A stretch of DNA of 64,000 nucleotides from Olsenella sp. An285 (GCF_002159625.1 NZ_NFIZ01000001.1:186001-250000); one strand, 5' to 3'. Shown: positions 33,549 through 42,503, counted from the stretch's first letter. Notes: generated by a model not told the origin, from the letters alone. Program-made: numbers and translations.

Positions 33549-35039
33549 ATGTCGCTCACCGATCGCACCAAGCCCACCGACGTCTGCCTCAACACGGATC
33601 TCTACGAGCTCACCATGGCCCAGGGGTTCTGGGAGTCGGGCCTCGCGGACGCCCAGGCGTGCTTCAACGCCTTCTTCCGAGACTGCCCCTTTGACGGCGG
33701 CTACGCCGTCTGCTGCGGCACCGGCCAGATCGCCGACCTCGTTGAGAACTTCGTCTTCGAGGATGACGACATCGAGTTCCTCTCTGGCATCCAGGCCCCG
33801 GGCGGCGGCCCCATGTTCAAGCCCGGGTTTCTCGAGTACCTGAGGAACCACCGCCTGGACCTCACCATCCACGCCATACCCGAGGGTCAGATCGCGTTCG
33901 GGCGCGAGCCCATGGTCCGCGTGGAGGGTCCCGTCATCGACTGCCAGCTCATCGAGACGGCCCTGCTCAACCTCGTGAACTTCCAGACGCTCGTGGCAAC
34001 CAAGACCGCACGCGTGGTGCGCGCGGCGGAGGGGCACCCGGTCTCCGACTTCGGCCTGCGCCGCGCCCAGGGGCCCGACGGCGGCCTCGCGGTGGCGCGC
34101 GCCTCCTACATCGCCGGGGCGTCCTCGACCTCCAACGTGCTCGCCGGCAAGATCTACGGCATCCCGGTCTTTGGCACGCACGCGCACTCCTGGGTCATGG
34201 CGTTCCCGAGCGAGCTCGAGGCGTTCCGCGCCTTTGCCAAGTCGAGCCCCAAGAACTGCGTGCTGCTCCTGGACACCTACGACGTCCACCAGGGCATCAG
34301 GAACGCCATCACCGTGGCCAAGGAGATGGAGGAGGCAGGCGAGCGCCTCTCCGCGGTTCGCCTGGACTCCGGCGACCTCGCGCGCCTCTCCAAGGAGGCC
34401 CGCGCCGCCTTTGACGAGGCGGGCCTGCCCTACGTGAAGATCTCCGTCTCCAACGACCTCGACGAGTACACCATCCAGTCGCTCTTCGCGCAGGGGGCGC
34501 CGATCGACTCCTTTGGCGTGGGCACCAAGCTCGCCACGTGCGACCCCCAGCCCTCGCTCGGCGGCGTCTACAAGCTCTCCGCCATTCGCTGCGGCGCGGA
34601 CGAGCCCTGGACGCCCGTCATCAAGCTCTCCGAGCAGGCGTACAAGCGCACCGTCCCCGGCGTGCAGCACGTGGTCCGGTACTACGACCAGGCCGGCCGC
34701 CCCGAGGCGGACATGCTCGTGGTGGACGAGGTCGCCCGCGAGGGCGTCGCGCGCGAGATGGTGGACATCCTCGACCCCTACGTGACGCACCGCCTCACCG
34801 GCGAGCCCGTGGAGCTCCTCGTGCCCGTGGTCGAGCACGGCCGGCGCGTCGGCGAGCCGGAGGGCATAGAGGAGGCGAGGGAGCGTTGCAAGGACGCGCT
34901 CATGCGCCTCGACCCGGCGGTCGCGCGCTTCCTCAACCCGCAGACCTACCCGGTGGGTCTCGAGCTCGGCCTTGCGGAGCTCCGCAGCCGCCTCGCCCGC
35001 GAGGAGCGTGCCGAGTCCGGGCGGCCCTCGGCGGAGTAG
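33549..35039 (+). CDS. pncB: Nicotinate phosphoribosyltransferase
   Basis: Converts nicotinate and PRPP to nicotinate mononucleotide in NAD salvage. It has 496 residues. Family sequences include NTDLYELTMAQGFW at the start, FGLRRAQGPDGG, GTHAHSWVMAF (with the regulatory/phosphorylated His region), VRLDSGDL and FGVGTKLATC. ATG 33549 follows GGAGGAG. It is probably co-transcribed with the small coiled-coil gene. Confidence 0.95.
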   Translation: MSLTDRTKPTDVCLNTDLYELTMAQGFWESGLADAQACFNAFFRDCPFDGGYAVCCGTGQIADLVENFVFEDDDIEFLSGIQAPGGGPMFKPGFLEYLRNHRLDLTIHAIPEGQIAFGREPMVRVEGPVIDCQLIETALLNLVNFQTLVATKTARVVRAAEGHPVSDFGLRRAQGPDGGLAVARASYIAGASSTSNVLAGKIYGIPVFGTHAHSWVMAFPSELEAFRAFAKSSPKNCVLLLDTYDVHQGIRNAITVAKEMEEAGERLSAVRLDSGDLARLSKEARAAFDEAGLPYVKISVSNDLDEYTIQSLFAQGAPIDSFGVGTKLATCDPQPSLGGVYKLSAIRCGADEPWTPVIKLSEQAYKRTVPGVQHVVRYYDQAGRPEADMLVVDEVAREGVAREMVDILDPYVTHRLTGEPVELLVPVVEHGRRVGEPEGIEEARERCKDALMRLDPAVARFLNPQTYPVGLELGLAELRSRLAREERAESGRPSAE

Positions 35040-35230
35040 GGACGGGGCGCCTGCCCGCCCGTTCTTCTCGGAGCTTCTTCTTGCACGGCCGTGCTTCTCG
35101 CCACCTGCGGGGAGCGCGGCCGCCGCGGTGCTTGGGGGCGGTGCGTCTGACCGGCCTGACCAAATCTCCCCGTGAGTGGGCAAAGACCGCCCTGGGCGTT
35201 GGCAGCCTGCGGGGCTCCTGCCAAACTCCT

Positions 35231-35420
35231 CGACGGGTGGGCAAAATCATTGATATAAGACTCTGGCGTAATCAAGAATGTTGCCCAGTCTCCCTTGTTT
35301 TCTGGCAAGAAGGACAAGCGCCGCTTTATCCCGACACCCGCACGCGTCCCCGCAAAGTCCCATCCATCAAAGGTTTTGCCCAATCGTCAGGGGTTTTCGC
35401 CGGAGCGGGCTTTTTGCGCC
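35231..35420 (+). repeat. TTTGCCCAATCG-family element, copy 1
   Basis: A roughly 190-bp element in the 541-bp gap between pncB and argS. It contains GGTGGGCAAAATCATTGAT (35236-35254), ATCAAGAATGTTGCCCAGTC (35271-35290), CAAGAAGGACAAGCG, and ATCAAAGGTTTTGCCCAATC (35366-35385) followed by GTCAGGGGTTTTCGCC. The first two halves form an imperfect hairpin. It aligns along its whole length with the copy at 55795. A further GTGGGCAAA lies at 35176. The rest of the gap carries CTTCTCG motifs at 35064 and 35094 and the argS promoter. Confidence 0.8.
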
Positions 35421-35531
35421 CCTGAGCTCCGGCATTCCGGCGTCCGCTCGGGCGCTCGGCGCCGCGCCTGTCGAGAACGTGATGTAGCTGCGGAAGCGCG
35501 CTCCGCCGCCCGAGCCCCGCTGTGGCTCTGC

Positions 35532-35537
35532 TACACT
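35532..35537 (+). promoter_or_regulatory. Candidate -10 box (TACACT) for argS
   Basis: CTGCTACACTCTT lies 44 bp before the argS ATG, a reasonable leader length. The -35 is not obvious. Confidence 0.45.
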
Positions 35538-35580
35538 CTTTCAGCTGTAATCACAACGCATAACGAGACGGGAGAACCGC

Positions 35581-37425
35581 ATGCCCGAGAAGATCGAGGA
35601 GCTCGTACACGCCGCCATCAGCGCCGCGCAGGAGGCAGGCGAGCTGCCGCCCTTCGAGGTTTCGGACCTCGGCTTCGAGCGGCCGGCTGACACCTCGAAC
35701 GGTGACTGGAGCTCCACGGTGGCCCTGCGCTCCGCCAAGCTCGCGCACCGCGCGCCGCGCCAGATCGCCGAGGCCATCGTCGCCCACGTGGCGTCTGACC
35801 CCTCGGTCGAGCGCGTGGAGGTCGCCGGCCCCGGCTTCATCAACTTCTACCTTGCCGCCGCCTCCGCCAACGAGGTCTTCCGCACCGTTCGGGAGCAGGG
35901 GCGCGACTACGGCCGCTCCGCCGTGGGCGCCGGGACCAAGGTCCAGGTGGAGTTCGTCTCCGCGAACCCCGTGGGCCCGCTGCACATCGGCCACGGCCGC
36001 TGGGTCGCCATCGGCGACTCGCTCTGCCGCGTCCTCGAGCACGTGGGCTACGACGTCGAGCGTGAGTACTACGTCAACGACCACGGCTCGCAGATGGACG
36101 TCTTCGGTCACTCCATCTCCATGCGCTACCAGCAGCTCCTGTCCGTGATGGACGAGCGTGGGTGCGACCTCGACGCCGCGCGCGCCGCCCTTCTCGCGGA
36201 CCGCGAGGCCTTCGTCGCGGACGAGGACGACTCCGCGCCCGAGACCCATCCCCTCACCGACGCTTTCAACGAGGCGCTGGGCGGCAACGCCTACGGCGGC
36301 GACTACATCGTCGACATTGCTGCGCGCTTTGTCGAGGAGGACGGGCGCAGGTGGGCGGACGCCTCCGAGGACGAGCGCATGGCGGAGTTCCGCGAGCGCG
36401 CCTACCTCTGGATGCTCGACTCCATCCGGGGCACCTGCCACGAGGCTCGCTGCGACTTCGACGTCTGGTTCTCCGAGCGCAGCCTCTACGAGAAGGGCGA
36501 GGACGGCACCTCAGCCGTGGACCGCGCCCTCGCCGCGCTCGACGGGATGGGCCACCTCTACCGCGACGACTCCGGAGCCTTGTGGTTCCGCTCCACGACC
36601 TTCGGCGACGACAAGGACCGCGTGCTCATCAAGACCAACGGCGAGTACACCTACTTCGCATCCGACGTCGCGTACCACTGGAACAAGTTCCAGCGCGTCG
36701 ACCACGTGATCGACATCTGGGGCGCCGACCACCACGGCTACATCCAGCGCGTGCAGTCCGCCTGCGAGGCGCTGGGCTACCCCACGCAGTTCGAGGTTCT
36801 TCTCGGCCAGCTGGTGAACCTCCTGCGCGACGGCAGCCCGGTGCGCATGTCCAAGCGCAAGGGCACGATGGTCACCTTTGACGAGCTGCTCGCCGAGGTG
36901 GGCGCCGACGCCACGCGCTACACGCTCATCTCCAAGTCCTCGAACCAGATGATCGACTTCGACATCGAGCGCGTGAAGCGCCAGGACAACACCAACCCCG
37001 TCTACTACGTGCAGTACGCGCACGCGCGCATCTGCTCGATCCTGCGCCGCGGCGCGGGCGTGACGCTCGAGGAGGCCCAGGCCCTCGGCATGGACGAGGT
37101 GGCGGGACGCGCGGTGGGCGAGGACTTCGACCTCTCGCTTCTCACCGAGCCCGCCGAGGCGGCCCTCGCCAGGAAGCTCTCCGAGTTCCCGGGTCTGGTG
37201 GAGGGCTGCGCGCGCGACCGCGCCCCGTTCCGCCTCACGCACTACGCCGAGGAGCTCGCCGGCGAGTTCCACTCCTTCTACACCGTTTGCCAGGTGCTTC
37301 CCGGAACGGGTCGTCCCCTGGACGCCGGTCTCTCCCGAGCGCGCCTCGCCGCCTGCGACGCCACGCGCCGCGTGCTCGCGCTCACGCTCGAGCTCATCGG
37401 CGTCCGCGCCCCCCAGAGCATGTAG
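35581..37425 (+). CDS. argS: Arginyl-tRNA synthetase
   Basis: A class I synthetase of 614 residues. The N-terminal additional domain (1-120) is followed by the HIGH motif (NPVGPLHIGHGRW near residue 137), a central region with GADHHGY, the KMSKS-like MSKRKG near 423, and the C-terminal anticodon-binding domain with YVQYAHARICSI. The family often has a variant second motif, so MSKRKG is not alarming. ATG 35581 follows GAGACGGGAG. A stem-loop follows the gene. Confidence 0.96.
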   Translation: MPEKIEELVHAAISAAQEAGELPPFEVSDLGFERPADTSNGDWSSTVALRSAKLAHRAPRQIAEAIVAHVASDPSVERVEVAGPGFINFYLAAASANEVFRTVREQGRDYGRSAVGAGTKVQVEFVSANPVGPLHIGHGRWVAIGDSLCRVLEHVGYDVEREYYVNDHGSQMDVFGHSISMRYQQLLSVMDERGCDLDAARAALLADREAFVADEDDSAPETHPLTDAFNEALGGNAYGGDYIVDIAARFVEEDGRRWADASEDERMAEFRERAYLWMLDSIRGTCHEARCDFDVWFSERSLYEKGEDGTSAVDRALAALDGMGHLYRDDSGALWFRSTTFGDDKDRVLIKTNGEYTYFASDVAYHWNKFQRVDHVIDIWGADHHGYIQRVQSACEALGYPTQFEVLLGQLVNLLRDGSPVRMSKRKGTMVTFDELLAEVGADATRYTLISKSSNQMIDFDIERVKRQDNTNPVYYVQYAHARICSILRRGAGVTLEEAQALGMDEVAGRAVGEDFDLSLLTEPAEAALARKLSEFPGLVEGCARDRAPFRLTHYAEELAGEFHSFYTVCQVLPGTGRPLDAGLSRARLAACDATRRVLALTLELIGVRAPQSM

Positions 37426-37430
37426 CCGCG

Positions 37431-37458
37431 TGCCGGCCGTTCTCCCGAGCGGCCGGCA
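37431..37458 (+). terminator. Stem-loop after argS
   Basis: TGCCGGCCG / CGGCCGGCA with a 10-nt loop; the T-rich run (ATTTTTATTT) begins only about 16 nt later, so its efficiency is uncertain. Confidence 0.55.
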
Positions 37459-37524
37459 TGTGCCGTTATCTACGATTTTTATTTCAGTTACGTCTACGAC
37501 GTGGGACTGCGCGAGCAGATTCTG

Positions 37525-37530
37525 TATACT
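37525..37530 (+). promoter_or_regulatory. Candidate -10 box (TATACT) for the tandem-MarR gene
   Basis: TCTGTATACTTCC lies about 78 bp before the GTG start; a 77-nt leader would follow. Confidence 0.5.
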
Positions 37531-37607
37531 TCCATGCGGTAAAGCGGGCGGGCCGCCTTGGCGGGCCGCTCGGTTCGTTTTTCGAGTCAGAGACAGGGGC
37601 GGGGGCT

Positions 37608-38309
37608 GTGGACCTCAAGGAATTCATGTCCGTGCGCAGGGCGTACAACATCGTCAGGCAGTCTGTCGAGTCGGATGAGCGCCTCACCTTCGAGGAGTTC
37701 GCCATCCTCTGCCGTCTGGCGGCCTCCGACGCCCCCATGAAGACCTCCGCCATCGCCGAGTACCAGGGCGCGCTCCGCCCCACCATGACGCATCGTACCA
37801 ACCACCTCGCCTCGCTCGGCCTCATTGACCGCTCGGAGGGGACCCAGGACAGGAGAAACGTCGTCTGCGCCATCTCCGAGCCCGGTCGCGCGCGCGTCTC
37901 GGAGCTCGCCGACCTCACGCGCTCCGAGATTCCCACCGGCCGCGCCCTCTCCCGCACCTCCGCAGAGCGCATCTGCAAGTACGTCGACGCCATGGGAGCG
38001 CTCTTCTGCAAGGCGGGCGACCTCGTGCTCCTCGGCCTCCACTCGGCTGGCGAGGAGAGCCTCACCATCATGCAGATCGTGGACGCGCTGGGCCTGCTCC
38101 AGCCCACGGTCTCCATGTCCGTCTCCTCTCTCGTGGAGCTTGGGCTCGTGGAGCGCGCCCACCAGGGCGACGACGGTGCGCACACCGCGAGCGTGCGACT
38201 CACCGCCGAGGGCAGTGCCCTTGCGGTCGAGCTTGTCGAGAAGATCGAGGACATCGTGGTCCGGCGCAAGCTTCGTGGCCCCCGCAAGGCGAGCCCCAAC
38301 GTCGGGTAG
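37608..38309 (+). CDS. Regulator with two tandem MarR-type winged-helix domains
   Basis: The 233-residue protein contains two similar winged-helix units. The first is about residues 20-105 (FEEFAILCRLAASD, TSAIAEYQGALRPTMTHRTN, SLGLIDRSEGTQDRRNV). The second is about 125-225 (GDLVLLGLHSAGEESLTI, DALGLLQPTVSMSVSSL, LVELGLVERAH). MarR proteins usually have one such unit and dimerise; here one chain may act like a pseudo-dimer. GTG 37608 (giving MDLKEF) is preferred; an ATG at 37626 six bases after AAGGA is also possible. The ligand and targets are unknown. Confidence 0.75.
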   Translation: MDLKEFMSVRRAYNIVRQSVESDERLTFEEFAILCRLAASDAPMKTSAIAEYQGALRPTMTHRTNHLASLGLIDRSEGTQDRRNVVCAISEPGRARVSELADLTRSEIPTGRALSRTSAERICKYVDAMGALFCKAGDLVLLGLHSAGEESLTIMQIVDALGLLQPTVSMSVSSLVELGLVERAHQGDDGAHTASVRLTAEGSALAVELVEKIEDIVVRRKLRGPRKASPNVG

Positions 38310-38349
38310 CACCGCTCGCCGCCTGCTCCGCCTTGCGCCAAAGAGATGG

Positions 38350-38382
38350 TATAGTTAAGTTAGTTGCGCCCCCGAGGGGCGC
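38350..38382 (+). promoter_or_regulatory. rho promoter box and leader hairpin
   Basis: TATAGT at 38350-38355 is followed by a GCGCCCC / GGGGCGC hairpin (38366-38382). The leader runs about 140 nt to the rho start and contains a second palindrome, AGCGAGCAG-G-CTGCTCGCT, near 38441. rho is autoregulated in several bacteria, so these may be regulatory, but no known motif is recognised. Confidence 0.45.
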
Positions 38383-38498
38383 AGGACTCTAAATGTACCG
38401 CGCGACATACTCCGATATTCAGATACGCATCCTTCCGGACAGCGAGCAGGCTGCTCGCTGCATGTTGTTGCGTGGACAGCGCACAGAGAGGTTGATTC

Positions 38499-40451
38499 AT
38501 GTCGGACACCGAGACGCCCGAATCCGCTCCCGCATCTGGCGAGCAGAGCGCCCCCGCGGCAGCCCCCGCGCCAGAGGCGCCGGCGAAGCCTCGCCGCAAG
38601 CGCCGCACCAAGGCAGAGATGGAGGCCGCTCGCGCGGCGGAGGCCGCCGCCCGCGCCGCCGCCGAGGCGGCGGGGGAGCCCTGGCCGCCCAAGCGCCGTC
38701 GCGGCAGGCCCAAGAAGTCCGAGACCGAGGCCGTGGCCGCCGCTGAGGCAAAGGGCCCCGCGGAGGACCAGGCTCCCGACGCCCCGCAGGCGGCCCATGC
38801 CGAGCCCTCCGACCAGGAGCCGGCGCCCGAGAAGCGCCGCCGCCGCGGCCGTCCTCGCAAGGCTGCCGAGCCCGCCCCTGAGACGACGTCCCCGGACGAG
38901 CCGAAGAGGGGGGAGGCCCCCCAGCAGACGGCCGACGCCGCCCAGGCCGCTTCCGACGAGGCTCACGTCGCGCCCGCTCCCGCGGAGGAGGACAAGGGCG
39001 CCAGGGCCGAGAAGAACGATGGGCGCGAGCAGCAGGACCAGCAGGACAAGGTTTCCCGCAAGCACCGTCGCCAGGGCGACCGCCAGAACGGTGCCGCCGG
39101 CGGCCAGCAGGCCCAGGGCAAGCGCCAGAACGGCCAGGGACGGCGCCGCAACCGCCGCCAGGACGTTGCCGCCGAGCCCACGCTCTCGCGCGACGAGCTC
39201 GCCGCGATGAAGGTCGCCGAGCTGAGGGCGAAGGCGGCGGAGCTCGGTCTGGACTATGCGGGCGTCCGCAAGCAGGCGCTCGTCGACGCCGTCTACGCCG
39301 CCGCGGCCGCCGCGGAGGGCTTCCGCTCGGTCGAGGGCATCCTCGAGATCGGCAACGAGGGCTACGGCTGGATCCGCACGGGCAACTACATGGAGGGCGA
39401 CGACGACGCCTTCGTGCACCAGCAGCTCATCAGAAGCCTCGGCCTTCGTCCCGGCGACCGCGTGGCGGGCACCGTGGGCCCGGGTCGTGCCAACAGCAAG
39501 TACCCCCCGCTCCAGCGCGTCTCCTCCGTCAACGGGAGGGAGCCCGAGGGGCTCAAGGCGCGCCCTCGCTTCCGTGACCTCACGCCCGTCTTCCCCAACG
39601 AGAGGCTCGTCATGGAGTGCGGCAAGGACTCCATCACCGGGCGAGCCATCGACCTCGTCTCTCCCATCGGAAAGGGTCAGCGAGGGCTCATCGTGTCGCC
39701 TCCCAAGGCCGGCAAGACCACCGTCCTCAAGAAGATCTGCCAGTCCATCGCCGCCAACAACCCCGAGGTGCACCTCTTCTGCCTGCTCGTCGACGAGCGT
39801 CCCGAGGAGGTCACGGACATGGAGCGCTCCATCAGGGGCGAGGTCGTCGCCTCGACCTTCGACATGCCGGCGGAGAACCACACGCACGTCTCCGAGCTCG
39901 TGATCGAGCACGCCAAGCGCCTCGTCGAGATGGGGGAGGACGTCGTCGTGGTGCTCGACTCCATCACGCGCCTCGCCCGCGCCTACAACCTCGCGCAGCC
40001 GGCAAGCGGGCGCATCCTCTCCGGCGGCGTCGACTCCGCCGCGCTCTACCCGCCCAAGAAGTTCCTGGGCGCCGCGCGCAACATCGAGAACGGCGGCTCG
40101 CTCACCATCATCGCCTCCGCTCTGGTGGACACCGGCTCCAAGATGGACGAGGTCATCTTCGAGGAGTTCAAGGGCACGGGCAACATGGAGCTCAAGCTCG
40201 ATCGCGACCTCGCCGACAAGCGCATCTTCCCCGCCATCGACCCGGTCTCGTCCGGAACGCGCAACGAGGACCTGCTCATCGAGCCGGAGTACCAGCCGCT
40301 GGTCTGGGGCATCCGTCGCGTGCTCGCCAACATGAACAACGTCGAGCGCGCCGCCAACGCCCTCGTGCGCGGCCTCAAGGAGACGGACTCCAACCGCGAG
40401 TTCCTCATCAAGAGCGCCAAGAAGGCGGCCCAGACGGGCTACGTCGGGTAG
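38499..40451 (+). CDS. rho: Transcription termination factor Rho with a long basic N-terminal extension
   Basis: The RNA-dependent hexameric ATPase that terminates transcription. The core is canonical: RNA-binding GYGWIRTGNY near residue 288, Walker A SPPKAGKTT near 402, Walker B VVVLDSITRLARAYN near 483, and the secondary RNA site GGVDSAALYPPKKFLG near 508. The 650-residue chain is about 230 residues longer than Escherichia coli Rho. That extension is Ala/Arg/Glu/Gln rich and disordered-looking, with two AT-hook-like motifs, RRRGRPKK near 66 and RRRRGRPRK near 111. Actinobacterial Rho proteins are known for such inserts, which bind nucleic acid. Confidence 0.96.
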   Translation: MSDTETPESAPASGEQSAPAAAPAPEAPAKPRRKRRTKAEMEAARAAEAAARAAAEAAGEPWPPKRRRGRPKKSETEAVAAAEAKGPAEDQAPDAPQAAHAEPSDQEPAPEKRRRRGRPRKAAEPAPETTSPDEPKRGEAPQQTADAAQAASDEAHVAPAPAEEDKGARAEKNDGREQQDQQDKVSRKHRRQGDRQNGAAGGQQAQGKRQNGQGRRRNRRQDVAAEPTLSRDELAAMKVAELRAKAAELGLDYAGVRKQALVDAVYAAAAAAEGFRSVEGILEIGNEGYGWIRTGNYMEGDDDAFVHQQLIRSLGLRPGDRVAGTVGPGRANSKYPPLQRVSSVNGREPEGLKARPRFRDLTPVFPNERLVMECGKDSITGRAIDLVSPIGKGQRGLIVSPPKAGKTTVLKKICQSIAANNPEVHLFCLLVDERPEEVTDMERSIRGEVVASTFDMPAENHTHVSELVIEHAKRLVEMGEDVVVVLDSITRLARAYNLAQPASGRILSGGVDSAALYPPKKFLGAARNIENGGSLTIIASALVDTGSKMDEVIFEEFKGTGNMELKLDRDLADKRIFPAIDPVSSGTRNEDLLIEPEYQPLVWGIRRVLANMNNVERAANALVRGLKETDSNREFLIKSAKKAAQTGYVG

Positions 40452-40491
40452 GGCGCCCGGGCGCTCCCCAGACTTTGGCACTGACCTTAGA

Positions 40492-40519
40492 GGCCGGCCC
40501 CGCGCGGGGCCGGCCTTTT
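40492..40519 (+). terminator. Terminator of rho
   Basis: GGCCGGCCCC / GGGGCCGGCC with a GCGC loop, followed by TTTT; 41 nt after the rho stop. Confidence 0.88.
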
Positions 40520-40541
40520 GCCTCCAACTGCGGTCAAGACC

Positions 40542-40597
40542 TTGCGCGCCCCCGTGACAAGCAGGTATATTCGTATCTGTCCGAGCATTCGGACGGT
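40542..40597 (+). promoter_or_regulatory. Promoter and leader hairpin of the 40715 gene
   Basis: TTGCGC (40542-40547) and TATATT (40566-40571) are spaced 18 bp. Just downstream is GTCCGA-GCAT-TCGGAC (about 40579-40594). The leader to the ATG is about 140 nt and G/C-patterned (CCCCCGGGGCGGGG); a riboswitch cannot be excluded, but none is recognised. Confidence 0.5.
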
Positions 40598-40714
40598 CAA
40601 CGAACACGAAGATGAAACGCAGCACAAACCGTTGACGCACTCCCTTGCCCCCGGGGCGGGGATCATGGGTTTGAAGCTCGTCTCGTCTTCCCCTGGGGGA
40701 GGAGCGAGAACCAT

Positions 40715-41896
40715 ATGGGCGTAAGAAGACACGCCGCACTGTACGCGGGCCTCATGGGCTCGTTTGCCCTGCTTACGCCGTCCGAGGCCACGGCGCTTTC
40801 CCTGAGCGAAGTCAACTCGGCGCTCGACGCCGTGCTCGTGTCCCCCTCCGTGGCCTTTGCGGCCGGCCTTGCGAGCGGCGCCGTTGCCTCCGCCGCCTGG
40901 TGCGGCCTCGTGAGCCTCTTCGTTCGCCTGGGCAGGCGCTCCTCCTCCGTCGAGGAGCAGCTCGACGCCACGTCCGAGCGCGCCGCCCTCTCTTCCGAGG
41001 GCGAGGGCGCCCAGAAGCCCCGCGGACGCCACTTCCGCGTGGAGCCCGAGACCGTAGAGCCCGAGAAGACCACCGCTGACGCCCCCGCCGTCGCTCAGGG
41101 CGGCCCGAGCCACGCCGCCCTTGACTACGAGGACATCGCCCAGAACTACGTGGGCCGCGCCACGTTCCGCGACAAGATGGCCCGCCGCGCCCAGGGCGTC
41201 GCGGCAACCCTTCGCGAGCGCATGGACGCCGGAAAGATGGACGGCGTCCCCGTCATCGCCCGCGCGGACGGTTCCGTCGGCGACGTGGGGACCAGCTGGT
41301 GGACGGCGTCCGTCGGGGCGGGCTCGATCATCTCGGACTCCGGCTTCGCGGCGGAGGACGACGACCTCGCCATTCCGTCCGACTTCACCGACCCCTCCGC
41401 CCGTGCCATCCCGTTTGCCTCCGGGCTCGCCGCCCCGAGCATCTCCGAGCGCGTCGCGTTCGTCGACGAGGGCGTCTACCCCGAGCGCCGGACCGTGGAC
41501 GACCTCTCGGATGACGATGACTGGGCGAGCGCCCTCAGGTCGCTCGACGAGCGCCTTGTCACCGAGCTCGGCGTTTCTGAGCAGGTTTCCTTCGCGGATG
41601 CCGTGGGCGGCATCGACACGCTCGACGAGCCCGACAACCTCGAGCCCGCCACCGCCTTCATCCCCTTCAAGCCCCTCGCCGGCCACCCCGAGGTCGTGGA
41701 CGCGGAGAGCTACGTCGACCACCTCATCGAGGAGGAGTTCTCCAAGAACACCTCCAGGGCCGTTCGCAGGACTTCCAGGAGGTTCCTGCGCATGCTCGAG
41801 GGCGGCACCTCGTCTCGCCTTCTTGACAGCGCCGATGACACGGACTTCGGCTACGTGGGCAAGCACTTCGCGGTTCCCATGGCGGCGGAGGCGTGA
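40715..41896 (+). CDS. Membrane protein with acidic cytoplasmic domain, function unknown
   Basis: A 393-residue protein with a signal-like N-terminus (residues 1-27, ending SEATA), a second hydrophobic segment at about 42-70 (SPSVAFAAGLASGAVASAAW), then a long, acidic soluble part with many Asp/Glu/Ser runs (for example LSDDDDWASALRSLDE). The C-terminal 70 residues contain a basic helix (SRAVRRTSRRFLRML). No known domain is recognised. ATG 40715 has GGAGGAG upstream. It overlaps the VanZ gene by a GTGA junction, so the two are co-translated. Confidence 0.65.
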   Translation: MGVRRHAALYAGLMGSFALLTPSEATALSLSEVNSALDAVLVSPSVAFAAGLASGAVASAAWCGLVSLFVRLGRRSSSVEEQLDATSERAALSSEGEGAQKPRGRHFRVEPETVEPEKTTADAPAVAQGGPSHAALDYEDIAQNYVGRATFRDKMARRAQGVAATLRERMDAGKMDGVPVIARADGSVGDVGTSWWTASVGAGSIISDSGFAAEDDDLAIPSDFTDPSARAIPFASGLAAPSISERVAFVDEGVYPERRTVDDLSDDDDWASALRSLDERLVTELGVSEQVSFADAVGGIDTLDEPDNLEPATAFIPFKPLAGHPEVVDAESYVDHLIEEEFSKNTSRAVRRTSRRFLRMLEGGTSSRLLDSADDTDFGYVGKHFAVPMAAEA

Positions 41897-42378
41897 CGCC
41901 CGGGAGACACAGCGGACACGCGCGGCGCCCCACCATCTCGTGGGGCGCCGCTCTCGTGTGCTGGGTGGCGTTCATATGGGGCCACTCGCTCGTCCCCGGC
42001 CCGCAGTCGACCGGCGAGAGCGACGCCGTTGCCGCCCTGCTCTCCACCGTCCTTCCGTTTGTGGGTGACCTCGACCCAGACGTCGTTACCCTCGTCATCC
42101 GAAAGGGGGCGCACCTGAGCGAGTACGCCGTGCTCGGCGTCCTGCTCTGCGGGCTCGTTTTGTCCCGGCGTCGCGTGCGCCCCGTCCCCTTGGTCGTGCT
42201 CGTGGCGCTCGTCGCCCTCGTACCCTTTGTTGACGAAGGCATCCAGCTCCACGTCCCCGGGCGCTCCGGTCAGCTCTCGGACGTCCTCATCGACCTTACG
42301 GGGATGGCGCTCGGATTCGCCGCTTTCCTGTTGGGCGCGCGCCTTCGTCGGGGCGGGGGAGCGGCGGTCAGGCCCTGA
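41893..42378 (+). CDS. VanZ-family membrane protein
   Basis: A 161-residue membrane protein of the VanZ-like family. It has four hydrophobic segments, with conserved family features such as HSLVPGP near residue 31, RKGAHLSEYAVLG near 74 and PFVDEGIQLHVPGRSGQLSDVLID near 114. VanZ proteins have been linked to low-level teicoplanin resistance and envelope functions, but most are uncharacterised. GTG 41893 overlaps the preceding stop. Confidence 0.85.
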   Translation: MTPGRHSGHARRPTISWGAALVCWVAFIWGHSLVPGPQSTGESDAVAALLSTVLPFVGDLDPDVVTLVIRKGAHLSEYAVLGVLLCGLVLSRRRVRPVPLVVLVALVALVPFVDEGIQLHVPGRSGQLSDVLIDLTGMALGFAAFLLGARLRRGGGAAVRP

Positions 42379-42471
42379 CGCCCTCCGTTCGCGCTGCTTC
42401 ACCTATGTTTCAGGAGTGTTAGCAGCGTCACGGCTCGGTTAACAAATCCTCCACATCACCAATTCAAGCAC

Positions 42472-42503
42472 GCGCGGGGGCGTACGGTAGCCCCACGCTT
42501 TTT
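42472..42503 (+). terminator. Hairpin with T-run before livJ
   Basis: GCG..GGGGC pairs with GCCCC.CGC around an 8-nt loop and runs into TTTTT. It lies 94 nt after the VanZ stop and 33 nt before livJ, so it is either the VanZ terminator or an attenuator in the liv leader. Confidence 0.6.

Noticed and set aside
40572-40714. Cyclic-di-GMP or cyclic-di-AMP riboswitch in the leader of the 40715 gene
   Set aside because: A few words such as ACAAACCG and TTGACGCAC look similar, but the required paired elements are missing. A covariance search would decide.
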